Numbered from the stretch's first letter, positions 1 to 8,304 are shown. The stretch is DNA of 64,000 bases from Paenibacillus tyrphae (GCF_024158745.1 NZ_JAMZAW010000005.1:248001-312000); one strand, 5' to 3'. The notes: generated from the sequence alone by a model not told the origin. Made by a program: numbers and translations.

Positions 1-240
1 GATCCGTTCATGCCTCAAGTGGAGGAAGCGTACCAAGATCGCCTGAACTTCATTCATATTGACCGCGACGATTTGCCGGACCTTTGCTCGGAATTGAACA
101 TTTTGGGCATCCCGAGCTTTATCGCGTTCCGCGACGGTCAAGAGCTTGTTCGTTTCGTCAGCAAGCTGCGCAAAACGCGCGACGAGATCGAGCAATTCCT
201 GGACCGCGCGCTGGAAGTATCGAACGCCTTGCAGAAGTAA
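1..240 (+). CDS. Thioredoxin-fold protein, C-terminal part (YtpP-like)
   Basis: The reading frame is open from base 1, so the gene begins upstream and only its last 79 codons are here. The visible part matches the second half of a thioredoxin fold: a beta strand 'FIHIDRDD', the segment 'LNILGIPSFIAFRDG' with the cis-proline (IPS) that packs against the active site, and a C-terminal helix. The CxxC active site would lie in the missing half, so redox activity cannot be judged. The 'FVSKLRKTRDEIEQFL' ending resembles the small Bacillus thioredoxin-like protein YtpP. A strong terminator follows at once, so this gene ends its transcription unit. Family is fairly sure; exact role is unknown. Confidence 0.8.
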   Translation, partial: DPFMPQVEEAYQDRLNFIHIDRDDLPDLCSELNILGIPSFIAFRDGQELVRFVSKLRKTRDEIEQFLDRALEVSNALQK

Positions 241-262
241 CAGTCACAGAGGGCCAAAGCTC

Positions 263-299
263 AAAAGCCCGCCGGAAACCGTTCCGGCCGGGCTTTTGT
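263..299 (+). terminator. Intrinsic terminator after thioredoxin-fold gene
   Basis: A GC-rich hairpin (AAAAGCCCG, CCGGAA, loop, TTCCGG, CGGGCTTTT) is followed by a short T run. It lies 23 bases after the stop codon. Confidence 0.85.
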
Positions 300-463
300 T
301 CGTTGAAGAGGGCGATGCGGAGGTTTCGCCCGGTTTCAAGGCTTTGTAACATTTCTGCATGGATTTAGGTACTTTTTATCGCTATAATAAGGGTTGGACG
401 TTCGCTTTTGTCTAATGTTGTCGACAAATGATTATAGACGTATTTTATAGAAGAAGCGGGTGA

Positions 464-1417
464 ATGTTACGCATGAACATACAACGTTGGCTTAAACGCT
501 TATCTTTTGCGAGCATGGCCGGCATGTTTTTGATCTTGCTGATGGGCGCGCTGGTGACGAAAACGGAATCGGGCCGGGGCTGCGGGGACGATTGGCCGCT
601 GTGCAACGGAAAGTTCATTCCGGCTTATACGATCGAGTCGTTGATTGAGTACAGCCACCGCTTTGTGGTCGGTATTGTGGGGATGATTTTGCTCGCTACG
701 ACGATTCTGGTGATGCTGTACAGCCATCGCAAGGATGCCAAATGGTACGTAGGCGGGGCAATGGCGTTCACGGTGCTGCAAGCGATCCTTGGTGCCATGG
801 CCGTCGTATGGCCGCAATCCGGCCCGGTGCTTGCGCTGCACTTCGGCTTCTCGCTGCTGTCGTTTGCCTTTACGCTGCTGCTGTACCTGGTATTCACGAA
901 ATTCGGAGACGCGATGCACCGCGGCGACGGAACGAGGATGACCAAAGGCGTGCGAATCGCTATCTGGGGCATTTTGATCTACTCTTATGTCGTCGTTTAT
1001 TTGGGAGCCTATGTCCGGCATAGCGAATCGACCGGCGGCTGTATCGACTGGCCATTGTGCAACGGACAAGTCATTCCGGAGCTGAGCGGGGCGACCGGCA
1101 TTGTCTTCATGCACCGCGTGGCGGCTGCGGTATTGGGGATCGCTATTCTGGTTCTATTCCTCGTTGTTCGGATGCAGGCGCATACGGACAGTGCGATTTA
1201 TCGGGCGACCCGCTTATCGTTGGTGCTTATCATCCTGCAAATCTTAAGCGGCGGCTTTGTTACGCTGGCCATGGGATACGACATTTACCTGCTCGCCAGC
1301 ATGCTGCATGCGCTGCTGATTTCCTGCTTGTTCGGCATCCTATGTTACTTGGGGATAACGTCTCTGCACGCGGCAGAGGGGAAGGTACAGGCTTACGCGG
1401 CTCCTCGGCTGCCGTAA
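464..1417 (+). CDS. ctaA: Heme A synthase CtaA (COX15 family)
   Basis: Oxidises the C8 methyl of heme O to the formyl group of heme A for aa3-type cytochrome oxidase; an integral membrane enzyme. The 317 residues form about eight helices in two similar halves. Each half carries the family cysteine pair ('GCGDDWPLC' near residues 39-47 and 'GGCIDWPLC' near 191-199) and heme-ligand histidines ('YSHRFV', 'LHFGF', 'MHRVA', 'LHALL'). Length and motifs fit the Bacillus enzyme. ATG 464 follows a weak AAGCGGGTG site; ATG 473 is an alternative. No ctaB or cox genes are nearby. A UbiD-family decarboxylase follows 88 bases later, which suggests a shared respiratory-cofactor theme rather than a proven operon. 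Confidence 0.95.
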   Translation: MLRMNIQRWLKRLSFASMAGMFLILLMGALVTKTESGRGCGDDWPLCNGKFIPAYTIESLIEYSHRFVVGIVGMILLATTILVMLYSHRKDAKWYVGGAMAFTVLQAILGAMAVVWPQSGPVLALHFGFSLLSFAFTLLLYLVFTKFGDAMHRGDGTRMTKGVRIAIWGILIYSYVVVYLGAYVRHSESTGGCIDWPLCNGQVIPELSGATGIVFMHRVAAAVLGIAILVLFLVVRMQAHTDSAIYRATRLSLVLIILQILSGGFVTLAMGYDIYLLASMLHALLISCLFGILCYLGITSLHAAEGKVQAYAAPRLP

Positions 1418-1505
1418 GCCTCTCTTATTACTATACGTCCTATCCGGGGGCATCTAGCAATGATCTATTTCACTTCGTGGGATGAAAGAAGGGAGACGCT
1501 CGGCC

Positions 1506-3266
1506 ATGAGATTCGAAAATTTACGCAGCTTTCTTGAAGCGCTTCGTAAGGAAAATCAATTAAAAGTCATCTCCGCGCCGGTCGATCCGAATCTGGAGCT
1601 TGCCGAAATTCACCGCAGGGTCATCGACGAGCAAGGGCCTGCGCTGCTGTTTACTAATGTAAAAGGCGCTTCTTTCCCGGTCGTAACGAATCTGTTCGGC
1701 ACAAGCCGGAGGGTAGACCTCGCGTTCGGGCCGCGTCCCGAGCAGCTGATGAAGGATATTATCGCGGCGAAGGATACGCTGCTTCCGCCAACGCCGAAGG
1801 CGGTCTGGGACCAGCGGCAGCTTCTTCTGGACCTGCTCAAAGTCGGGACCAAAAACGTGTCCTCCGACGCCGCTCCGGTGCTGCAGCAGTGCAAGACCGA
1901 GGCGCCGCTTGCCGGGCTTCCCGTATTGACGAGCTGGCAGGAAGACGGAGGGCCGTTCGTCACGCTGCCGCTTGTATATACCGAGCATCCGGAGAATGGT
2001 CATCATAACTTGGGCATGTACCGGATGCAGGTATATGACGACCGGACAACGGGCATGCACTGGCAAATTCATAAGGGCGGAGGCTTCCATTACCACGAAG
2101 CGGAGAAGCGCGGACAAGCGCTGCCGGTGACGGTCTTTCTCGGCGGACCGCCGGCCTTGATCGCGTCCGCAATCGCGCCGGTGCCCGAGCATCTGCCGGA
2201 GCTGCTGTTGACCTCGCTGATTATGGGGCAAAAGCTTCCGCTTGTGGCTGATCCGAACGGTGGACATCGTCTCGTCGCCGAGGCGGAATTTGCGATTCGC
2301 GGCTCGGTAGCGCCGCATGTGCGCCGTCCCGAAGGTCCGTTCGGCGATCATTACGGCTATTATTCGCTGACTCACGATTTTCCGGTGTTCAACGTGAGCC
2401 ATATGTGGCACCGCAAGGACGCCATCTATCCGGCTACGATTGTCGGCAAGCCGAGACAAGAGGATTACTATCTCGGAGAGTTTCTACAAAAGCTGCTGTC
2501 GCCAGCCTTCCCGATGGCGATGCCGGGTGTTAAAGACCTGTGGACGTACGCCGAAACCGGCTTTCATGCGCTTGCTGCGGCGATTGTCCGCGAGAGTTAC
2601 AGCCGCGAAGCGATCGTCTCGGCGTTCCGTATTCTCGGCGAGGGTCAGCTGTCGCTGACGAAGTTTTTGATGGTGACGGATCGGGAGTTGGACCTGGAAC
2701 GTTTCCCAACGCTGCTGGAGACGGTGCTGGAGCGATTCGATCCGCTGCAGGATTTGTACGTATTTGGCAATACGTCGCACGACACGCTCGATTATACCGG
2801 CGACCGGCTTAACCACGGGAGCAAAGCGGTGCTGGTCGGCGTCGGCGAGCCGAAGCGGGAGCTGCCGGCCGTCTATATGGGCGGGGAGCTGCCGGGCATT
2901 TCGGCTGCCGCCGTCTACTGCCGCGGCTGTCTCGTCGTCTCCGGTGCCTCCTATGCGGACGACCCCGGATTGGCTAACCGGTTGGTGGAGGAGGCGGGAG
3001 ATCGTCTGGCTCAATGGCCGCTTGTCATCGTCGCGGACGAGACGTCTATTGCCGGCGACCAGACGGCGTTTCTGTGGACGGTGTTCACCCGCTTCAACCC
3101 GGCGGCCGATATTTACGCGCGTACGCAGGTCAAGCGCCATCATATCGGCTACGAGCTACCGCTGGTGATCGATGCCCGGATGAAGCCCGGTTACCCCGAC
3201 GAGCTTTTCCCGCGGGAAGATATCGTGAAACTGGTTGATTCCCGCTGGAGCGAATATTTTGCTTAA
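1506..3266 (+). CDS. UbiD-family decarboxylase (menaquinone-type candidate)
   Basis: UbiD enzymes use prenylated FMN to decarboxylate aromatic acids in the cytoplasm. The protein has 586 residues from ATG 1506, which sits 10 bases after AGAAGGGAG; an upstream in-frame ATG (1482) would place that ribosome site inside the coding region. The hallmark 'PEGPFGDHYGYY' motif with catalytic-loop acids is near residue 277, followed by 'ATIVGKPRQEDYYLGE', typical of the branch associated with futalosine-pathway menaquinone synthesis. The mqnE gene lies 3.5 kb downstream on the other strand, which supports a role on 1,4-dihydroxy-6-naphthoate-type acids, but substrate cannot be read from sequence. A separate UbiX-type prenyltransferase would be needed and is not in the window. 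Confidence 0.85.
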   Translation: MRFENLRSFLEALRKENQLKVISAPVDPNLELAEIHRRVIDEQGPALLFTNVKGASFPVVTNLFGTSRRVDLAFGPRPEQLMKDIIAAKDTLLPPTPKAVWDQRQLLLDLLKVGTKNVSSDAAPVLQQCKTEAPLAGLPVLTSWQEDGGPFVTLPLVYTEHPENGHHNLGMYRMQVYDDRTTGMHWQIHKGGGFHYHEAEKRGQALPVTVFLGGPPALIASAIAPVPEHLPELLLTSLIMGQKLPLVADPNGGHRLVAEAEFAIRGSVAPHVRRPEGPFGDHYGYYSLTHDFPVFNVSHMWHRKDAIYPATIVGKPRQEDYYLGEFLQKLLSPAFPMAMPGVKDLWTYAETGFHALAAAIVRESYSREAIVSAFRILGEGQLSLTKFLMVTDRELDLERFPTLLETVLERFDPLQDLYVFGNTSHDTLDYTGDRLNHGSKAVLVGVGEPKRELPAVYMGGELPGISAAAVYCRGCLVVSGASYADDPGLANRLVEEAGDRLAQWPLVIVADETSIAGDQTAFLWTVFTRFNPAADIYARTQVKRHHIGYELPLVIDARMKPGYPDELFPREDIVKLVDSRWSEYFA

Positions 3267-3283
3267 TTTCATGAACGCAACCG

Positions 3284-3336
3284 ACGATAGCGGCGTGTCC
3301 TTTACCCAGGGCAATGCGCCGCTGTCGTTTTTTTTT
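3284..3336 (+). terminator. Intrinsic terminator after UbiD-family gene
   Basis: Stem ACGATAGCGGCG / CGCCGCTGTCGT (one G-T pair) encloses a 21-base loop and is followed by nine T residues. Confidence 0.85.
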
Positions 3337-3408
3337 GCAGATGCGATTGTTTTTGCAAAACGGGATCGGGTATACTGAATGGGACTACGGGATGGGATGG
3401 GGACACCT

Positions 3409-4107
3409 ATGTTAAGAGCGATTTTTGGCGAGCCGCCCAGGCAGGACACCGGGCTGCTGCTTGAGGCCAACGAGGCGATCCGGGGATATTTGCGAACCGT
3501 CACCCGGACGAAAAAGGGGACGGCTCCAACTCCGCAGGAGCGCCGTTATGCGATCTGGTGCCAAAGTTTTCTGCGGGCATTGGACGAAATGGAGCAAAGC
3601 CAGTATGCGGCTGCCCGCTACGGGGAGCGTGTAACAACAGCATTCATCGACCGGATGGAACGCGAAGAGCTGGACGATTACCACCGCCATTTATATTATT
3701 ACAACAACGCACTGATTCGTCTGTTCGCCGTGCTGGATAAGCTCGGGCATTTTATGAACGAACGTTTTGCTTTGAAGACGGAAAAGATCAAATCGCGGTT
3801 CTCATATTTTACCGTTCTTCGCAATATGCATCAGCACAAGCTGTTTACCGATTTGGAGGCGAAGCTCTACGAGCTTAAAACGAGTTACAAGGAGCCGCTC
3901 ACGCACCTGCGCAATCAGCGCAACATGGAAATCCATACGATTAACGCCGATCTGCTGGACGATCTGATGAAAGCGGAGGAAGCGAAATACGGCGAACGGC
4001 TTCGTTCCGAGACGGAGGATATCCGAGGAAATTTGGCCGATCTCGGGCAAGGCTGCGACATGGCGTTCCGTTCGGTGACGACCGTATTTCGTTATCTGGT
4101 CCGGTGA
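3409..4107 (+). CDS. HEPN-like protein (Cthe_2314 family)
   Basis: Hypothetical cytoplasmic protein of 232 residues, almost entirely helical, resembling the Cthe_2314-like HEPN family. It contains 'FTVLRNMHQHKLFTDLEAKL' and 'HLRNQRNMEIHTINADL'. The R-N-x-x-E-I-H spacing recalls the RxxxxH signature of HEPN ribonucleases, though activity here is inference. ATG 3409 is preferred because GGATGGGG lies six bases upstream; the frame also has ATGs at 3379 and 3397. It stands alone between terminators, with no antitoxin-like partner, so it is unlikely to be a HEPN-MNT toxin pair. Confidence 0.7.
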   Translation: MLRAIFGEPPRQDTGLLLEANEAIRGYLRTVTRTKKGTAPTPQERRYAIWCQSFLRALDEMEQSQYAAARYGERVTTAFIDRMEREELDDYHRHLYYYNNALIRLFAVLDKLGHFMNERFALKTEKIKSRFSYFTVLRNMHQHKLFTDLEAKLYELKTSYKEPLTHLRNQRNMEIHTINADLLDDLMKAEEAKYGERLRSETEDIRGNLADLGQGCDMAFRSVTTVFRYLVR

Positions 4108-4194
4108 TCCGGAGCGACTTTAAGTTGAATCACTCTCCGGCTTGCACTATACTTTGGATAGAACGGGAATGAACGAGAAGCGGGAGGTGGGAGC

Positions 4195-5013
4195 ATGGAG
4201 GGGCAGCGGAAAACCGCCTTCATTACGGGAAGCGCCAAAGGTCTTGGTAAAATGACCGCGCTCCTGCTTGCCGAACGGGGAACCGATATTGTGCTGAATT
4301 ACGTGCACAGCGAAAAGGAAGCGTTCGAGCTGCGAGAGGCGATACGCCGCAAAGGCGTACACTGCGAGGCGGTTCAGGGAAGCGTAGCCGTTCCCGAGGA
4401 CAGGGAACGGCTCGTACGGGAAGCGGTCCGCCATTTCGGTTCGATCGATATTTTGATCAACAACGCCGGTCCGTTCATTCGCGAGCGCCGGTTGTTTATG
4501 GAGTATGATCTTGGGGAAATTAACGAGCTGATGCAGGGCAATCTGCTCGGCGTGATGCATTTGGATCATCTGGTTATTCCGATGATGCGCCGGAAGCAGT
4601 GGGGCCGAATCATCCATTTCGGCTTCGGCCATGCGGCGGAGGCGCGGGGATGGCCGCATCGGGCAGCCTATGCGGCGGCCAAAGTCGGTCTCGTCTCCTT
4701 CACGAAAACGCTAGCCGTGGAAGAAGCGTCGGAAGGAATTACGGTCAACATGATTTGTCCGGGAGACATTCGCGGCGCGAATAAAGAGCGGACGATCGGT
4801 GAAGTGGAGCATCTGCAGGATGACGAATCCCCGCGCGGACGCCCCGGAACGGGAGAAGACATCGCACGGGTCATCGCCTTTTTATGCGAAGAGCGCTCGG
4901 ATTTCATTACCGGCAACATTATGGATGTGTCCGGAGGGCTGGATCCGATTCGTGCCATGATCGGCAGCGGGTCCGTGCAAACGGCTGCAAGCGGCACAAA
5001 AAAACAGCCCTGA
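4195..5013 (+). CDS. Short-chain dehydrogenase/reductase with atypical active site
   Basis: An NAD(P)-dependent oxidoreductase of the Rossmann fold, 272 residues. 'TGSAKGLG' (11-18) is the nucleotide-binding glycine motif, 'NNAG' lies at 89-92 and the catalytic Tyr159-Lys163 pair is in 'YAAAK'. The serine normally found 13 residues before the tyrosine is a histidine (His146, in 'HFGFGHAAEA'), so the proton relay may differ or activity may be weak. The C-terminus 'GNIMDVSGG' is typical of classical SDRs. GGGAGGTGG lies five bases before ATG 4195. It forms a single-gene unit ended by a hairpin. Substrate is unknown. Confidence 0.88.
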   Translation: MEGQRKTAFITGSAKGLGKMTALLLAERGTDIVLNYVHSEKEAFELREAIRRKGVHCEAVQGSVAVPEDRERLVREAVRHFGSIDILINNAGPFIRERRLFMEYDLGEINELMQGNLLGVMHLDHLVIPMMRRKQWGRIIHFGFGHAAEARGWPHRAAYAAAKVGLVSFTKTLAVEEASEGITVNMICPGDIRGANKERTIGEVEHLQDDESPRGRPGTGEDIARVIAFLCEERSDFITGNIMDVSGGLDPIRAMIGSGSVQTAASGTKKQP

Positions 5014-5049
5014 GCGGCGCATGGAGCATGCGGGCTCGGGGCTGTTCTT
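5004..5049 (+). terminator. Intrinsic terminator overlapping SDR stop codon
   Basis: Stem AACAGCCCTGAGC / GCTCGGGGCTGTT, with a short T-rich tail. The left arm includes the SDR stop codon (TGA 5011-5013). A run of A residues before the stem lets it also serve the convergent NifU-family gene. Confidence 0.75.
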
Positions 5050-5078
5050 CGTAGGACTGCGATCCGGCGGTCAATGCA

Positions 5079-5327
5079 TTAGAATACTTGCATAACCTCT
5101 TGAACGCCTTCCACTTCTTCAAGCAGCGCGCGCTCGATACCGGCTTTCAGCGTGATGGTCGAGCTCGGGCAGCTGCCGCAAGCGCCCATCAAGCGCAGTT
5201 TAACGATGCCGTCTTCAACGTCGACCAGCTCTACGTCGCCGCCGTCGCGTTGCAGGAACGGGCGCAGCTTATCTAGAACTTCAAGAACCTCGTCGTACAT
5301 GGTGCTTTGCTGAGTGTTCTCGCTCAT
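5079..5327 (-). CDS. NifU-like Fe-S scaffold (YutI/NfuA C-terminal type)
   Basis: An 82-residue protein that is just the NifU C-terminal domain. It carries or delivers Fe-S clusters through the CxxC pair Cys50/Cys53 in '[16 protein letters not shown]'. Length and sequence match Bacillus YutI ('LRPFLxRDGGD...LEEVxGVxEV'). Start ATG 5327 is chosen because AAGGGAG lies nine bases upstream; two earlier in-frame ATGs at 5333 and 5336 sit right against that site. It is divergent from yuzB and close to the yutJ-like and yutM-like genes, a neighbourhood also seen in Bacillus. It probably works with the HesB/IscA-type carrier at 8574. Confidence 0.92.
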   Translation of the reverse strand: MSENTQQSTMYDEVLEVLDKLRPFLQRDGGDVELVDVEDGIVKLRLMGACGSCPSSTITLKAGIERALLEEVEGVQEVMQVF

Positions 5328-5404
5328 TTGCATCATCTCCCTTCTTATTTTATTATAGTACAATCGATCGAAAATTAAAATGGCTGTAAGGCAGGCGAAG
5401 TGCG

Positions 5405-5662
5405 ATGAGACCGATCATTGAATTTTGTACGAACAATATGCACCACGGGACAGCCAAACTGATGCAGCAGCTGGAGCAGAATCCGGAATACGACGTGATC
5501 GAGTACGGATGTCTCGGCAACTGCGGCGAATGCTATTTGGCTCCATTCGCGCTGGTGAACGGCGAGATCGTAGCGGCAGCCACCGCAGAGGAGCTGGAGG
5601 CGGCCATTCAGCTTAAAATAAAAGAGATCGAGGATATGCTCGATCTCTTCAAAGACGAATAA
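5405..5662 (+). CDS. yuzB: YuzB family protein (DUF1450)
   Basis: Small cytoplasmic protein of 85 residues with four cysteines: 'EFCTNN' near residue 8 and 'CLGNCGEC' near 36-43. The pattern resembles a thioredoxin-like [2Fe-2S] ferredoxin fold or a metal site, but function is not established. Length and motif match Bacillus YuzB, which sits beside the yutJ and yutI equivalents, as here. It is divergent from the NifU gene, with about 78 bases between starts. The last codons ('[10 protein letters not shown]') are written in an 11-bp perfect inverted repeat that acts as terminator for the convergent gene on the other strand. Confidence 0.88.
   Translation: MRPIIEFCTNNMHHGTAKLMQQLEQNPEYDVIEYGCLGNCGECYLAPFALVNGEIVAAATAEELEAAIQLKIKEIEDMLDLFKDE
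5612..5649 (-). terminator. Terminator for the NDH-2-like gene, embedded in yuzB
   Basis: Perfect stem AAGAGATCGAG / CTCGATCTCTT (5622-5632, 5639-5649) with a six-base loop. On the minus strand the stem is followed by TTTATTTTAAG, a U-rich tail. It starts 18 bases beyond the stop of the minus-strand gene that ends at 5667 and lies wholly inside yuzB codons. Confidence 0.75.
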
Positions 5663-5666
5663 AGTT

Positions 5667-6731
5667 TTACCCCAGATGGCGCTTCGACATCCAGAGCACA
5701 CCGCTCTTCAAGGCGCGGGGCACCATGCCGACCATGACCGTCCGCTTGCCCATCATGCCGAAACCGGCTTTTTTGCCGAGCGATCCGAGAACTCCCTTGA
5801 GCTTGATTTTACCGAGCCGGGGAGTTTCGTTTTTCCATACGGCTTGCAGGACTTCCGCCACTTGCTTGCCTTGCGCTTCTGCCGCTTGTCCGCTCGGGGA
5901 AAAGGGCAGGGCAGCACAGTCGCCGACGACGTAAATTTCATTGTAATCGGGCAACTGGTGGTATTCGTTAATCGTTAACCGTCCTTGATTGTCCTTGGGC
6001 AGATTCAAGTTTTGCACGATCGGGCTGGGCTGAATGCCGGCGGTCCAGATCGTAATGTCGGTCTGAATGATTTCCTGCTGGTTGTACAGCAGACCGCCTT
6101 CCAAGCGGTTCAACGATACGTGAGAACGCAGCTCGATGTCGTGCTCCAGCATCCACTCGCGCACATACCGCTGCAGCCTTTCCGGGAACGGAGACAGGAC
6201 GCTGGCGCCGCGGTCCAGGATACGGATGTTCAAGTCCGGCCGGCTTTCGCGCAGCTCCGCCGCCATTTCTACGCCGCTGAGACCGCCTCCGACAATAGTG
6301 ATCTGACCGTAAGGAGCCGCATCGTTCGAAGCCTGGTACGTTTTGCGGGTGGCGGACAACGACTGAATGCTGTTCGAGAATTCCTCCGCCCCGGGAATGT
6401 TGTGGTATTTGTCCACGCATCCGAGCGCTATGACCAGCCAGTCGTAAGACAGCGGTTCGTCGTTCGCGAAACGGATCACCTTCTGCTCGGGATCGACAGC
6501 CGTGACTTCGCCGTATTTCAGAATCAATCTCGGGTCTACCGGAAAATGCACCCGGATGTCCTGTTCGGACACCGTTCCGGCAGCAAGCGCGTAATATTCC
6601 GTCTTCAGTCCCTGATAAGGCATCCGGTCGACCATGATCATCACCGTATCGGCCGGGATGTCTCCTTCCAGCAATTCTTTCGCTACCGTCAGTCCACCGT
6701 AGCCTCCGCCCAAAATGACAAGTTTTTTCAT
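5667..6731 (-). CDS. NAD(P)/FAD-dependent oxidoreductase, NDH-2-like (YutJ-like)
   Basis: A pyridine-nucleotide:disulfide-type flavoprotein of 354 residues. FAD-binding 'VILGGGYGG' lies at 5-13, the second Rossmann motif 'ITIVGGGLSGVEMAAEL' near 144-160, and the FAD pyrophosphate motif 'EIYVVGDCAALP' near 265. This is the architecture of type II NADH dehydrogenases, and the position beside yuzB and the NifU gene matches Bacillus YutJ. No CxxC is present, so it is not a disulfide reductase. The paralog at 36312 is the better candidate for main respiratory NDH-2. It probably shares an mRNA with mqnE, which ends 31 bases upstream. Confidence 0.88.
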   Translation of the reverse strand: MKKLVILGGGYGGLTVAKELLEGDIPADTVMIMVDRMPYQGLKTEYYALAAGTVSEQDIRVHFPVDPRLILKYGEVTAVDPEQKVIRFANDEPLSYDWLVIALGCVDKYHNIPGAEEFSNSIQSLSATRKTYQASNDAAPYGQITIVGGGLSGVEMAAELRESRPDLNIRILDRGASVLSPFPERLQRYVREWMLEHDIELRSHVSLNRLEGGLLYNQQEIIQTDITIWTAGIQPSPIVQNLNLPKDNQGRLTINEYHQLPDYNEIYVVGDCAALPFSPSGQAAEAQGKQVAEVLQAVWKNETPRLGKIKLKGVLGSLGKKAGFGMMGKRTVMVGMVPRALKSGVLWMSKRHLG

Positions 6732-6762
6732 ACAACGGTTAACCCTTTCTCTTATGACTTAA

Positions 6763-7866
6763 TTAGTAGACCTTGATCTCGTTATAGAAAGTATCGCGCT
6801 CGACGGCAATGCGGCCGGCTCCTTGAATGAGCCAAACCAGTTCGTCCCGTGTCATGCCTTCCGGCGAGGTCGCTCCAGCGGCATGGCTGATGCGTTCCTG
6901 GATAATCGTGCCGTGGGCGTCCGAAGCGCCAAATGTCAGGGCGATTTGCGTAAGCTGCGTACCGAGATTGATGAAATAAGCTTTGACATGCTGAATGTTG
7001 TCCAGCATCAGACGGCTGATCGCGATCGTCTTCAGATTGTCGAAGGCCGATACCCGGCGTTTGATGCTGGCATTGACGCTGGCCGGCTGAACCGAGTTCG
7101 GTATAAAGACCATGAAGCCGCCGGTTTCGTCCTGCAGCTCGCGCAGGTACATCATGTGCCGGATCCGTTCTTCGAACGTCTCGATGGAGCCAAACAGCAT
7201 GGTGGCGTGCGTTTTCATGCCGAGCTGATGCGCGGTGCGATGCACTTCCAGCCACGCTTCAGTGGATGCTTTGTCCACCAGGTGCATTTTTTTGCGGTAA
7301 CGCTCGGACAAAATCTCCGCGCCCCCGCCCGGCATCGTGCCGAGTCCGGCATCCATCAGCGTTTGCAGCACTTCTTTATAGCTTAACCCGCTGAGCCGGG
7401 AAAAAAACTCAATTTCTGCCGCTGTGTGGGCCTTGATGGTCACATTCGGATAACGCTGCTTCAGCCCCTTGATACAGTCGACATAATATTGAAACGGCAC
7501 GTTCGGATTGTGGCCGCCCGTAATGTGGAATTCCTGCATGTTCGGGTGGTAGTGCTTGTCGATGTAATCGAACATTTGCTCAGCCGTCAGCGTATACGCA
7601 CCGTCCTCGCCTTCGTCGCGGCGGAAATGGCAGAACGCGCAGTGCTCCTCGCAAACATTGGTGAAGTACAGGCTCATGTTGTCGACGAAATATACTTTTT
7701 TGCCGTTCTTCTTCAGGTTCACTTGGTTTGCTAATTGTCCGATGGTTAATAAATCGTCCGTTTCGTACAGAAAAACGCCGTCTTCCAGGGTCAAACGCTC
7801 TCCGTGCTCCACTTTTTCGGCGATTTCGGCCATGCGCCTTTCCTGGCTGTTGATGATCATACTCAT
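6763..7866 (-). CDS. mqnE: Aminofutalosine synthase MqnE (radical SAM)
   Basis: Radical-SAM enzyme that joins 3-[(1-carboxyvinyl)oxy]benzoate to SAM-derived adenosine, giving aminofutalosine in the alternative menaquinone pathway. The 367 residues carry the CX3CX2C cluster motif 'CEEHCAFC' (Cys72, 76, 79), 'ITGGHNP' and 'GTMPGGGAEI', all typical of the MqnE/MqnC family; the N-terminal 'GERLTLEDGVFLYE' and overall fit favour MqnE over MqnC. GGAGGTGG lies well placed before ATG 7866. The 270-base leader upstream is unusually rich in hairpins. It probably forms a two-gene unit with the flavoprotein that follows. No men genes are seen in the window. Confidence 0.88.
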   Translation of the reverse strand: MSMIINSQERRMAEIAEKVEHGERLTLEDGVFLYETDDLLTIGQLANQVNLKKNGKKVYFVDNMSLYFTNVCEEHCAFCHFRRDEGEDGAYTLTAEQMFDYIDKHYHPNMQEFHITGGHNPNVPFQYYVDCIKGLKQRYPNVTIKAHTAAEIEFFSRLSGLSYKEVLQTLMDAGLGTMPGGGAEILSERYRKKMHLVDKASTEAWLEVHRTAHQLGMKTHATMLFGSIETFEERIRHMMYLRELQDETGGFMVFIPNSVQPASVNASIKRRVSAFDNLKTIAISRLMLDNIQHVKAYFINLGTQLTQIALTFGASDAHGTIIQERISHAAGATSPEGMTRDELVWLIQGAGRIAVERDTFYNEIKVY

Positions 7867-7934
7867 GGTTTAGCCACCTCCGTAAATGGGTCAGGCGCCC
7901 CTGATTTCCGCTGACGGGACGCTCTGTCGATGAA

Positions 7935-8104
7935 GTTGTACAACGATACAGGGAATCGTGTCTTTCACAGTCTGCTGCGGATAAACCGGCGAAAGCTGTG
8001 AAAGCTTGCACATGGTCAGCCGGCCAAGAACACACAGGCAGGCGAAGCTTGGACGTATTCCATAAAATACGAAGCTTCGCTTAAGCGCTTGGTCAGACCG
8101 GCAT
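7935..8104 (-). promoter_or_regulatory. Structured leader of mqnE (candidate regulatory RNA)
   Basis: The 438-base gap between mqnE and the Spo0E-like gene holds nested inverted repeats: GTTGTACAAC (7935-7944), CTTTCACAG/CTGTGAAAG (7962-7970, 7996-8004), GCGAAGCTT/AAGCTTCGC (8042-8050, 8072-8080) with CGTATT/AATACG inside, and flanking GCCGGCCAAG paired with CTTGG and CCGGC (to 8104). Transcribed on the minus strand, these would form a multi-stem leader before the mqnE ribosome site. It does not match a riboswitch class I recognise. It could instead be an inserted palindromic element. Confidence 0.45.
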
Positions 8105-8147
8105 GTGTTTCTTCCGAGTGACAAATGTGTGAAAAACAATACTCCTT

Positions 8148-8176
8148 ATTATAAACCTACTGCCGGAGAGGGGCAA
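8148..8176 (-). promoter_or_regulatory. Probable sigma-A promoter of mqnE
   Basis: On the minus strand, TTGCCC and TATAAT are separated by 17 bases, about 285 bases before the mqnE start and just upstream of the structured leader. Confidence 0.5.
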
Positions 8177-8304
8177 TACATGAATCGTTAAAACTATATT
8201 CCTGTTGTAAAAACGGACAAGATAGGGTTTAATTCCTATTTTCATGGGCAGGGGAGTCTAGTATACTGTTAGATTGAAATAACATTGGGTAGGACGGTGC
8301 CAGG

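Noticed and set aside
3409-4107. HEPN/MNT toxin-antitoxin pair
   Set aside because: No nucleotidyltransferase-like partner gene lies next to it.
7891-8139. Minus-strand ORF of 82 codons in the mqnE leader
   Set aside because: It has no plausible ribosome site, and its sequence is dominated by the inverted repeats of the leader.
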